From Chryseobacterium soldanellicola (lineage in GTDB: Bacteria; Bacteroidota; Bacteroidia; Flavobacteriales; Weeksellaceae), in assembly GCF_900100115.1 (NCBI RefSeq), contig NZ_FNKL01000003.1, positions 868,001 through 932,000 of the forward strand: DNA of 64,000 bases. Reading direction: 5' to 3'. The translations under genes were made by a program, and so were the position numbers. Positions 1 through 6,650 of this stretch are shown piece by piece. Below the pieces are notes generated by a model. That model was given only the letters and a program-made list of their open reading frames with translations. It was not told the origin of the DNA and made no database searches. Positions within the stretch are counted from its first letter, which is position 1, and each line of letters starts with the position of its first letter.

Positions 1-386
1 TAATGGGCATACGTAACTTCATGTCCGCCTCCTAAGACAAGAGATTTCCCGTTTTTCAAAAGAACTTTGGAAACATTTTTTGCAAGCTCGTTCTGGGTAT
101 TTTCAAGATTTTGGTCTTCACAGGTAAGATTTCCGAAATCAAGTAACGAGAAATCAGGAAATATTACCGGAAAATTTGACATATTTTTCCTGATAACATC
201 CGGAGCATCTTTTGCCCCTTGCCTTCCCTTATTTCTTCTTACGCCCTCATCTACCGCAAATCCGTGTAAAACGAAATCTTTAGTTGAAATAATATCGTAA
301 TTTTTTTCTTCTTTAACTCTCTGGAATATTCTATGATAAAGAAGTTCTTCACCATCTAATCTTCCTTGCCAGATATTGTTTTTCAT
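1..386 (-). CDS. hutG: Formimidoylglutamase, N-terminal part (cut by window edge)
   Basis: Hydrolyses N-formimidoyl-glutamate to glutamate and formamide, the last step of this histidine degradation route. The visible 128 residues start MKNNIWQGRLDGEELLYHRI, with the ATG at 384-386, and run off the left edge. Near the edge the protein reads LVLGGGHEVTYAH, the GGGHE segment that contributes a metal-ligating histidine in the arginase/ureohydrolase superfamily. Upstream FAVDEGVRRNKGRQGAKDAP fits the same family. hutI lies upstream on the same strand, which supports HutG over agmatinase or arginase. The two hut genes are separated by a GIY-YIG gene with flanking palindromes, so this gene may no longer be transcribed simply from a hutI promoter. 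The C-terminal metal site is outside the window. Confidence 0.9.
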   Translation of the reverse strand, partial: MKNNIWQGRLDGEELLYHRIFQRVKEEKNYDIISTKDFVLHGFAVDEGVRRNKGRQGAKDAPDVIRKNMSNFPVIFPDFSLLDFGNLTCEDQNLENTQNELAKNVSKVLLKNGKSLVLGGGHEVTYAH

Positions 387-436
387 TATTAATATACTTT
401 ATATGAAAATTTCTTTTAGAGGATGCCTTTCAACTA

Positions 437-454
437 TTTAGATCCTTTCAGGAT
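437..454 (-). repeat. REP-like palindrome, truncated copy (reverse orientation)
   Basis: TTTAGATCCTTTCAGGAT is the exact reverse complement of 508-525. Its core is the hairpin ATCCT-TTC-AGGAT. It lacks the outer ATGACAAA arm of the complete reverse-orientation copies. It sits between hutG and the GIY-YIG gene. Confidence 0.75.
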
Positions 455-500
455 AATAAAAAGTGTAAATTTATTAAATAATCACAGCAAAAACCACACA

Positions 501-527
501 CTTTGTCATCCTGAAAGGATCTAAACA
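501..527 (+). repeat. REP-like palindrome, left boundary of the GIY-YIG cassette
   Basis: A 27-nt unit beginning CTTTGTCAT and ending ATCTAAACA around the hairpin core ATCCT-GAA-AGGAT. Its inverted counterpart is at 906-932 (25 of 27 positions identical), so the two copies enclose the GIY-YIG gene. Confidence 0.8.
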
Positions 528-578
528 ACTTTATTAAACAATTAATTGTATTCATCTAATCCGCAACAACTAGATAAT

Positions 579-902
579 TTATTGGAATAGATAATTTAAA
601 AATTCTAAGTTTGGATTAAAGTTCCTTATTAATTTAAATTTGTTGTCCCGTTTCAAAAGCTTTATTTCTTTTTCTCGTTCAATAGCCTTTTGTATCCAAC
701 CAAAACTTTCGTAATAAATTAGAAAACAAGTATTATATTTTGCTGTAAAACTATTGGGATTAATCTTATTTTTATGTTGTGCTAATCTAAGATGTAGATT
801 ATTTGTAACTCCCGTATATAAAACTCTTCTGCTTTTATTAGTTAAAATGTAGACATAAAATTTATAAATCCCGTCATTTAATTCAATCATTATCTTTATC
901 AT
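579..902 (-). CDS. GIY-YIG domain endonuclease-family protein
   Basis: A 107-residue stand-alone GIY-YIG domain of the small UvrC-N/YhbQ-like type. The motif is split as in the family: YVY at residues 16-18 and YTG at 29-31, followed by NNLHLRLAQHK with the catalytic-type arginine. GIY-YIG domains cleave DNA through a Mg-dependent tyrosine/arginine/glutamate site; the substrate of these small versions is not established. The ATG at 900-902 lies only 3 nt downstream of the palindrome at 906-932, and a matching palindrome (501-527) lies beyond the stop. The gene interrupts hutI-hutG on the same strand. I infer a mobile cassette. Starting at the second in-frame ATG (MIELNDGIYK) would change little. 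Confidence 0.85.
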   Translation of the reverse strand: MIKIMIELNDGIYKFYVYILTNKSRRVLYTGVTNNLHLRLAQHKNKINPNSFTAKYNTCFLIYYESFGWIQKAIEREKEIKLLKRDNKFKLIRNFNPNLEFLNYLFQ

Positions 903-905
903 TTG

Positions 906-932
906 TGTTTAGATGCTTTCAGCATGACAAAG
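906..932 (-). repeat. REP-like palindrome, right boundary of the GIY-YIG cassette
   Basis: Reverse-orientation copy of the unit at 501-527. The hairpin core is ATGCT-TTC-AGCAT, so both positions that differ from 501-527 form one compensated base pair (C-G became G-C). It ends in ATGACAAAG, the complement of the left terminus. Confidence 0.8.
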
Positions 933-970
933 ATGTAACAATATCAACGATTGTCAAACTGAAACTACAA

Positions 971-2194
971 TTAAATTTTATTCCCGTCAATATAAACATT
1001 CTCAGCCTTTAAGCTTCCCTGATTATATAAAACATTCTGAAAATTATTTGTTTTAAAGGTCACAAAGTCTGCTTTCAAGCCATTTTCCAGTTTTCCTCTA
1101 TCTTGCAAACCAAGCGCAAAAGCCGAACGGAAAGTCATTCCTGCCAAAACTTCTGCTGTCGTTAATTTTTCAAATGTTGCTAAAATTGAAGCCTGCGTAA
1201 TTAAATTTCCCATCGGCGCAGACCCCGGATTCCAGTCGCTCGCAATCGCTAAAATCGCTCCTGCATCTAATAGTTTCCGAGCCGGAGTAAATTTTTCTCC
1301 TAACCCCAGACTTGCTCCCGGTAAAGCTGTCGCAACGGTATTTGACTCAGCTAAAAACTCAATATCTTCATCAATTGTAGCTTCTAAATGATCTGCAGAT
1401 TTTGCACCGACTTCAACAGCGATTCTTGAGCTTCCTGGCGTGAATTGGTCTGCATGAACGGTAATTTCAAAACCTAAATCTTTAGTTTTAAGCAAAAACT
1501 CTTTACTTTCTTCAGGCTGGAAAGCTGATTTTTCAATGAAAATATCAACGCGTTTTGCTAAGTTTTCTTCTTTTACTTTTGGTAAAATTTCGGTGATGAT
1601 GTAGTTTAAATATTCCTGATTGTTTCCTTCAAAATCTCTTGGTTTCAAGTGCGCAGAAAGACAGGTCGGAACCAAAGTAGCTTTTGTCTGTTCCTGTGCT
1701 TTTTTAATCATTCTAAGCATTTTCAGCTCATTTTCTACATCTAGACCATAACCGCTTTTCACTTCAATCGTTGTGATTCCCAAAGAAATCAGGAAATCGA
1801 TTCTTTTCAGTAAAGTTTTTAATAATTCTTCTTCTGAAGCATTTCTTGTATGTTGAACGGAACTCCAGATTCCACCGCCATTTTCTGCAATTTCAAGATA
1901 TGTTTTACCTGCATTTCTCATTGCAAAATCATTCGCACGGTTTCCACCGAAACAAATATGCGTGTGAGAATCTACAAAAGCGGGAAGAACGATCTGCTCG
2001 CCTTCGACCGTTTCAATTTCAATATTTTGATATTCAGATTTTAATATCTCGAAATTACCAACTTTTTGAATTTTTTCGTTATCAATTAAAATTCCTGCAT
2101 CTGCGATGATCTCAAGTTGCTCGTCTGATAATTTTCCTCTTAACGGAAGGTTGGCAAGTGTCACGACTTGCTTGAAAGGACCAATTAATTTCAT
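971..2194 (-). CDS. hutI: Imidazolonepropionase
   Basis: Opens the ring of imidazolone-5-propionate to N-formimidoyl-glutamate, the third step of histidine degradation and the substrate-forming step for HutG. At 407 residues it has the usual family length. FVDSHTHICFGG (about residues 73-84) carries the HxH metal ligands of the amidohydrolase superfamily. EVKSGYGL and the HADQFTPGSS segment are HutI-type active-site regions, and ASDWNPGSAPMGNL near the C-terminus includes the conserved aspartate. The start ATG is followed by MKLIGPFKQV. It lies upstream of the GIY-YIG gene and hutG on the same strand. Its 5' side runs directly into a telomere-like repeat tract (2195-2236), so its native promoter may have been displaced. 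Confidence 0.95.
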   Translation of the reverse strand: MKLIGPFKQVVTLANLPLRGKLSDEQLEIIADAGILIDNEKIQKVGNFEILKSEYQNIEIETVEGEQIVLPAFVDSHTHICFGGNRANDFAMRNAGKTYLEIAENGGGIWSSVQHTRNASEEELLKTLLKRIDFLISLGITTIEVKSGYGLDVENELKMLRMIKKAQEQTKATLVPTCLSAHLKPRDFEGNNQEYLNYIITEILPKVKEENLAKRVDIFIEKSAFQPEESKEFLLKTKDLGFEITVHADQFTPGSSRIAVEVGAKSADHLEATIDEDIEFLAESNTVATALPGASLGLGEKFTPARKLLDAGAILAIASDWNPGSAPMGNLITQASILATFEKLTTAEVLAGMTFRSAFALGLQDRGKLENGLKADFVTFKTNNFQNVLYNQGSLKAENVYIDGNKI

Positions 2195-2236
2195 TAGTTT
2201 TAAGGTTTAGGCTAAGGTTTAGATTAAGGTTGACCG
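2195..2236. repeat. Telomere-like 12-bp repeat tract, 3' side of the four-helix gene
   Basis: Three 12-bp units: TAAGGTTTAGGC (2201-2212), TAAGGTTTAGAT (2213-2224) and TAAGGTTGACCG (2225-2236). The last unit encodes, on the minus strand, the final residues Gly-Gln-Pro and the TAA stop of the four-helix-bundle gene. The opposite-orientation version of the tract lies upstream of that gene at 2687-2732. Confidence 0.75.
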
Positions 2237-2679
2237 CTATTAAGACGATTTGTTATTTTGTTTAAATCATGTACTACTTCTCCAATCAATTTTTGTATTT
2301 CTAAACACTCTTGTTCTGAAAAATATTTTACTCTGTTTCCATATATCAGATGGCTTTTTGTTTCAAAAGCTGAACCTCTGGAAATATCATAGAATCTACT
2401 TTTATCCTTTGCCGTTCTTCTCCCAAAACCTTCAGCAATATTTGCGGAAATACTTTGCGCAGACCTTCTTAATTGAGAAGTAAGTGCGTAATCTTCTTTT
2501 TTTGGTAAATTATCAGATATGTGGAAACATCGTTCAGCAATATCCATTGCCTTTTGCCACACAGGCATTTCAGTAAAATCTTTTATCAATTTATTAATTA
2601 CTTTTTCTCTTTCAAAAATACTTAAAATATCCCAATCATTTAAGTCATACAGAGTCTCGTTTTCAATCTTTGCACTCAC
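2224..2679 (-). CDS. Four-helix-bundle protein (23S rRNA IVS-encoded / S23 family)
   Basis: 151 residues. [18 protein letters not shown] (residues 35-52) is the first-helix signature of the family named after proteins encoded in 23S rRNA intervening sequences. [20 protein letters not shown] and the [16 protein letters not shown] segment are the next conserved helices. The molecular function is unknown; related proteins (Avd) accompany diversity-generating retroelements. About 35 residues precede the usual start region: MSAKIEN looks family-like, but the next ~28 residues look inserted. The only upstream start in this frame is GTG at 2677-2679, preceded by an in-frame TAA. The gene lies between hutI and ruvB, bounded on both sides by inverted telomere-like tracts, and the 3' tract encodes its C-terminus. 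I infer an inserted cassette. Confidence 0.8.
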   Translation of the reverse strand: MSAKIENETLYDLNDWDILSIFEREKVINKLIKDFTEMPVWQKAMDIAERCFHISDNLPKKEDYALTSQLRRSAQSISANIAEGFGRRTAKDKSRFYDISRGSAFETKSHLIYGNRVKYFSEQECLEIQKLIGEVVHDLNKITNRLNSGQP

Positions 2680-2686
2680 TTAAATT

Positions 2687-2732
2687 TCAACCTCAAAGAA
2701 TCTCAATCTCAACCTTAATCTTAACCTCAATT
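2687..2732. repeat. Telomere-like hexamer tract, 5' side of the four-helix gene
   Basis: A run of TCAACC, TCAATC, TTAATC, TTAACC and TCAATT hexamers. TCAACCTTAATCT at 2708-2720 is the reverse complement of AGATTAAGGTTGA at 2221-2233, so the two tracts are inverted repeats bounding the four-helix-bundle gene. It ends just before the ruvB promoter. Confidence 0.75.
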
Positions 2733-2737
2733 TTCCT

Positions 2738-2745
2738 TATCTTTG
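2738..2745 (+). promoter_or_regulatory. ruvB -7 element (TATCTTTG)
   Basis: TATCTTTG matches the Bacteroidota TAnnTTTG element 20 nt before the ruvB ATG. No TTG upstream element is visible because the repeat tract occupies that position. Confidence 0.55.
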
Positions 2746-2765
2746 AAGTAAATGAAATAGAATTA

Positions 2766-3788
2766 ATGCCAGATTTTTTACATCCAGACAGAGAAAACTA
2801 TTCCCATGAAGAGCTCATGCAGGAAGACCAGATCCGTCCTCAGAGCTTTAAAGATTTTGCTGGACAAAGAAAAACCCTTGAAAATCTTGAGGTTTTTGTG
2901 ACCGCTGCAAAGAAACGCGGAGGTGCTCTTGACCATGTTTTGCTGCACGGTCCGCCAGGTTTGGGTAAAACAACTTTAGCAAACATTATTGCCAATGAGC
3001 TTGGAGTTAATTGTAAAATTACTTCAGGGCCTGTATTGGACAAACCCGGAAGCTTAGCCGGATTATTGACCAATCTGGAAGAAAACGATGTGCTATTTAT
3101 TGATGAAATTCACCGTTTATCGCCTATTGTAGAAGAATATTTATATTCTGCGATGGAAGACTATAAAATCGATATCATGCTGGAAAGCGGTCCGAATGCG
3201 AGAAGTGTTCAGATCGCATTAAATCCTTTTACACTGGTCGGCGCGACAACCCGAAGCGGAATGCTGACAAAACCGATGCTGGCAAGATTCGGGATTCAAA
3301 GCAGGCTGGAATATTATACCATTGAGCTTTTATCAATGATTATTCAAAGAAGCGCAAGGGTTTTGGGTGTGAAAATTTATGAAGATGCAGCCATTGAAAT
3401 TGCAAGAAGAAGCCGTGGAACGCCCAGAATTGCAAATGCTCTTTTGAGAAGAGTCCGTGATTTTGCTGAAATAAAAGGAAACGGTGAAATTGAGATCAAC
3501 ATTACAAAATATGCCTTAAATTCATTAAATGTCGATGAATTCGGTTTGGATGAAATGGATAATAAAATCATGCGCGTCATGATTGAAAATTTTAAAGGAA
3601 AACCGGTAGGAATTTCGGCGTTGGCAACATCAATTGCGGAAAATCCGGAAACTCTGGAAGAAGTTTATGAGCCGTTTTTAATTCAGGAAGGATTTATTAT
3701 CAGAACTCCGAGAGGCCGGGAAGTTACTGAAAAAGCGTATAAACATTTAAATATTGCGATACCTAGAAAGCCGGGAGAATTGTTTTAA
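2766..3788 (+). CDS. ruvB: Holliday junction branch-migration helicase RuvB
   Basis: ATPase motor of the RuvABC resolvasome that drives Holliday-junction branch migration. 340 residues, starting [16 protein letters not shown]. Walker A GPPGLGKT is at residues 62-69, Walker B FIDEIHR at 111-117, and [18 protein letters not shown] contains the sensor and arginine-finger region. The winged-helix C-terminus ends PRKPGELF. An open frame extends 32 codons further upstream, but that stretch is translated telomere-like repeat and the -7 element and cannot be the natural N-terminus. Downstream a TPR gene begins 4 nt after the stop. Confidence 0.97.
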   Translation: MPDFLHPDRENYSHEELMQEDQIRPQSFKDFAGQRKTLENLEVFVTAAKKRGGALDHVLLHGPPGLGKTTLANIIANELGVNCKITSGPVLDKPGSLAGLLTNLEENDVLFIDEIHRLSPIVEEYLYSAMEDYKIDIMLESGPNARSVQIALNPFTLVGATTRSGMLTKPMLARFGIQSRLEYYTIELLSMIIQRSARVLGVKIYEDAAIEIARRSRGTPRIANALLRRVRDFAEIKGNGEIEINITKYALNSLNVDEFGLDEMDNKIMRVMIENFKGKPVGISALATSIAENPETLEEVYEPFLIQEGFIIRTPRGREVTEKAYKHLNIAIPRKPGELF

Positions 3789-3792
3789 TCAA

Positions 3793-4401
3793 ATGAAAAA
3801 ATATTTAATCTTACTATTTATAATAATATTCAATAGCATAATCTGCAATGCTCAAAGTAATACTTTTTTAGAAAAAGGTAAAAATGAAATGAGAATTGGA
3901 AACTTACAAAAAGCTATAGATATCTTCACAGAATCAATCAATAAAAATGAGAATATCACTGAATCATATTTTGCCAGAGGATTATGCTATAATTTGTTGA
4001 AAGATTATGACAATTCCATAAAAGATTTCATAAATTCTGAAAACCTTGGAAATAAGGATGATAAATTATATACATTAAGAGGTTTTGCATATAGCCAAAA
4101 AGGTAAAAATGATCTGGCTTTAAATGATTTGGATAAAGCAATTTTACTCAATGAAAATTTTAATAAGAATTATTTTAATAGAGGAATGTTAAAAGTAAGA
4201 TTAAATAAAAATAATGATGCATTAGATGATTTAAATTATTATTTGAGTAAAGTTGATGATCCCAATGCTTATTTTGAAAGAGGAAAAATTTATTTATCCA
4301 TAAGTAAAAAGAATGAAGCTTGTAAAGATTTTGAAAAATCTATTTCCTTAGGAAATAATGATGAAAAATTGATGAGTACACAGAAAAACAACTGTAATTA
4401 A
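3793..4401 (+). CDS. Exported TPR-repeat protein
   Basis: 202 residues with an N-terminal signal peptide (MKKYLILLFIIIFNSIICNAQ) and then tetratricopeptide repeats. NLQKAIDIFTESINKN, YDNSIKDFINSENLG, NDLALNDLDKAILLNE and NDALDDLNYYLSKV are successive helix pairs, about four to five repeats in all. TPRs mediate protein contacts, and no enzymatic domain is present. The start at 3793 was chosen because it gives an immediate signal peptide; the frame also opens inside the end of ruvB. It overlaps the next gene by 1 nt (TAATG), implying translational coupling. Base composition is clearly more AT-rich than ruvB, so late acquisition is possible. Confidence 0.75.
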   Translation: MKKYLILLFIIIFNSIICNAQSNTFLEKGKNEMRIGNLQKAIDIFTESINKNENITESYFARGLCYNLLKDYDNSIKDFINSENLGNKDDKLYTLRGFAYSQKGKNDLALNDLDKAILLNENFNKNYFNRGMLKVRLNKNNDALDDLNYYLSKVDDPNAYFERGKIYLSISKKNEACKDFEKSISLGNNDEKLMSTQKNNCN

Positions 4402-5012
4402 TGTTCATACCTAAATTATATAAAAGCGAAGACTATAATTTGATGAAAGAAATCATCAGAGAAAATGCTTTTGCTTTATTAATTTCTTCGGTCGATAAAA
4501 TAAGGGCAACCCATTCAATGATGATCCTGAATGAAGATGATCCCGAAAATATTTATATTGAAACTCATATTTCCAAAGCCAATCCGCAATCGAAAATATT
4601 GAAAAACGGAGATGAAGTTCTTTGTGATTTCCTTGGAGCGCATACTTATATTTCGAGCAGCTGGTATGACCATATCAATGTTTCAACCTGGAATTATGAA
4701 GCCGTTCAGATCTACGGAAAAGTAGAGTTAATGAATCACGATGAGCTTTACAATCATCTGGAAAAATTAACTTCAAAATATGAGAAATCCCAAAAATGTC
4801 CAGTAATGGTAGAAAATATGGGAAAAGAATTTGTTGAAAAGGAAATGAAAGGTGCTTTTGGCTTAAAAATAACCCCGACTGAGATTTTTATCAAACAAAA
4901 GCTTTCACAAAACAGAAAAGAGGCAGATTTCCGGAATATCATTTCAAATCTTGAAAATTCGGATGATAACGGAAGAAAAATCGCTGAAAAAATGAAATCA
5001 ATTAAAAAATAA
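4401..5012 (+). CDS. PaiB-like FMN-binding negative regulator family protein
   Basis: 203 residues. The N-terminus MFIPKLYKSEDYNLMKEIIR and the segments THISKANPQSK, CDFLGAHTYISSSWY and VSTWNYEAVQIYGK are characteristic of the PaiB family (split-barrel FMN-binding fold; Bacillus PaiB is described as a transcriptional regulator of sporulation and protease genes). Whether this homologue regulates transcription or is a flavin-dependent enzyme cannot be told from sequence. The ATG overlaps the stop of the TPR gene by 1 nt and the next gene starts 11 nt after its stop, so it sits in a likely co-transcribed run from ruvB to coaE. Confidence 0.85.
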   Translation: MFIPKLYKSEDYNLMKEIIRENAFALLISSVDKIRATHSMMILNEDDPENIYIETHISKANPQSKILKNGDEVLCDFLGAHTYISSSWYDHINVSTWNYEAVQIYGKVELMNHDELYNHLEKLTSKYEKSQKCPVMVENMGKEFVEKEMKGAFGLKITPTEIFIKQKLSQNRKEADFRNIISNLENSDDNGRKIAEKMKSIKK

Positions 5013-5023
5013 TCAAAATATAT

Positions 5024-5890
5024 ATGAAATTATATCCTATACAATGTGGAAAATTTAAGCTGGACGGCGGCGCAATGTTTGGAGTCGTCCCAAAGAGTCT
5101 GTGGGAAAAAACAAACCCGGCAGACGAAAGAAATTTAATTGAACTGGGAACCCGCTCTTTATTGATTGAAGACGGAAAAAAATTAATCCTGATCGATTGC
5201 GGCCTTGGAAACAAGCAGGATGATAAATTCTTCGGCCACTACTCGCTTTGGGGAGATGATAATTTAGATAAAAACTTAAAAAAATACGGTTTTGTGAAAG
5301 AAGATATCACTGATGTTTTCTTAACTCACCTTCATTTCGATCATTGCGGCGGTGCTATTGAATGGAACGACGACAAAACAGGCTACAGACCGGCCTTCAA
5401 AAATGCCCAGTTCTGGACGAATGAAAATCACTGGAAATGGGCGACAGAACCAAATCCGAGAGAAAAAGCAAGCTTTTTAAAAGAAAATATCCTTCCGATG
5501 CAGGAAAGTGGCCAATTGAGCTTTTTACCGCTTCCGAAAACGGGAAATTACGGTTTTGTACCTGATTTAAAAATGGATGTCATTTTTGTTGACGGGCATA
5601 CCGAAAAACAAATGTTGCCGGTTATTCAATACCAGGAAAAAACAATTGTTTTTGCAGCAGATTTGATTCCTACCTCAGGACATATCAATCCGGTTTATGT
5701 GATGGGATATGATACAAGACCTCTTTTAACGGTTGAGGAAAAAGCAAAATTTCTGAAGCAATGTATTGATAATGACTATTTATTGTTTTTCGAACATGAT
5801 GCTCATCACGAATTGGCCAGTCTGAAAATGACCGAAAAAGGAGTGAGACTTGATGAGACTTTTAGTTTTAATGATGTTTTTGGATATTAA
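5024..5890 (+). CDS. MBL-fold metallo-hydrolase
   Basis: 288 residues of the metallo-beta-lactamase superfamily. The zinc signature HLHFDHCGG begins at about residue 102. Further ligand regions are DVIFVDGHT, FAADLIPTSGHI and the C-terminal FFEHDAHHEL. The closest class by appearance is the quorum-quenching/lactonase-like or cytoplasmic hydrolase group; the substrate is not predictable. There is no signal peptide, so it is cytoplasmic. It lies between the PaiB-like gene and coaE with short spacers (11 and 8 nt). Confidence 0.85.
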   Translation: MKLYPIQCGKFKLDGGAMFGVVPKSLWEKTNPADERNLIELGTRSLLIEDGKKLILIDCGLGNKQDDKFFGHYSLWGDDNLDKNLKKYGFVKEDITDVFLTHLHFDHCGGAIEWNDDKTGYRPAFKNAQFWTNENHWKWATEPNPREKASFLKENILPMQESGQLSFLPLPKTGNYGFVPDLKMDVIFVDGHTEKQMLPVIQYQEKTIVFAADLIPTSGHINPVYVMGYDTRPLLTVEEKAKFLKQCIDNDYLLFFEHDAHHELASLKMTEKGVRLDETFSFNDVFGY

Positions 5891-5898
5891 TTTTAATT

Positions 5899-6534
5899 AT
5901 GGAAGAACTACATTCAGAAACACTGAAAGCTGAGCCGGAGCCATCATATGCTTCAAAAATCATCGGTTTAACAGGAGGCATCGGTTCAGGGAAAACTACG
6001 GTTGCAAAATTTATTGAAGAATTCGGATTTCCGGTTTATTATTCGGATGACAGAGCAAAAACGATCGTTAATGATAATGAAGATGTAAAGCTAAAAATCA
6101 AAGAACTTCTGGGTGAAGAATCTTATGATGAAAAAGGTCTTTATAATAGAAAATTTGTGGCTGAAAAGGTTTTTAACGATAAAGATTTACTTCATAGCTT
6201 AAATGAAATCATCCATCCTGCTGTACGGATAGATTTTGAAAATTGGGTAAAGCAGCAGACCAAATATCTGATTTTTAAAGAAACAGCCTTATTGTTTGAA
6301 TTAAAGCTCAATAAGGATTGTTATAAATCTGTTCTGGTAACTGCCGAAGATAATATCAGAACTAAAAGAGTCATGGACCGGGACGGGAAAACCTACCGCG
6401 AAGTGGAAGCCGTCATGGAAAAGCAGATGCCTGAAAAAGATAAGATCAAACTTGCGGACTGCATTATTTATAACAATACAAATCTGGAAGATTTAAAGGA
6501 ACAAACCGAACGAATCATCTTCGATATAGAATAA
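5899..6534 (+). CDS. coaE: Dephospho-CoA kinase
   Basis: Phosphorylates the 3'-hydroxyl of dephospho-CoA, the last step of coenzyme A synthesis. 211 residues with P-loop GGIGSGKTT at residues 26-34. YYSDDRAKTIVND is the substrate-binding aspartate region, and the segment around IHPAVRIDFENW is CoaE-typical. About 20 residues precede the usual N-terminus (MEELHSETLKAEPEPSYASK); the ATG at 5899 is the first available, but the true start could be slightly internal. It ends the plus-strand gene run and is followed by a terminator hairpin. Confidence 0.93.
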   Translation: MEELHSETLKAEPEPSYASKIIGLTGGIGSGKTTVAKFIEEFGFPVYYSDDRAKTIVNDNEDVKLKIKELLGEESYDEKGLYNRKFVAEKVFNDKDLLHSLNEIIHPAVRIDFENWVKQQTKYLIFKETALLFELKLNKDCYKSVLVTAEDNIRTKRVMDRDGKTYREVEAVMEKQMPEKDKIKLADCIIYNNTNLEDLKEQTERIIFDIE

Positions 6535-6540
6535 AAATAA

Positions 6541-6571
6541 AACTCGTCAGAACTTTCCGGCGAGTTTTTTT
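6541..6571 (+). terminator. Terminator after coaE
   Basis: AACTCG at 6541-6546 pairs with CGAGTT at 6561-6566, followed by a run of T. Confidence 0.7.
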
Positions 6572-6597
6572 GTGCTTGATGTAAGATTAAAATAAAA

Positions 6598-6625
6598 AAT
6601 AAGCTCTCATTTCTGAGAGCTTATT
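6598..6625 (-). terminator. Terminator of the 2152-residue protease gene
   Basis: AATAAGCTCTCA - TTTC - TGAGAGCTTATT, a 12-bp perfect stem just past the minus-strand stop at 6651. On the minus strand it is followed by a T-rich stretch. Confidence 0.75.
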
Positions 6626-6650
6626 CTATTTAAAAGTTAATGATTACGTA

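Noticed and set aside
2195..2732. The hexamer tracts as true telomeres or a CRISPR array
   Set aside because: They are 40-50 nt, imperfect, inside the chromosome and without equal spacers; no cas genes are present.
2670..2765. A 32-codon N-terminal extension of RuvB
   Set aside because: The extension is translated telomere-like repeat and includes the TATCTTTG promoter element; RuvB homologues begin at the MPDFLHP position.
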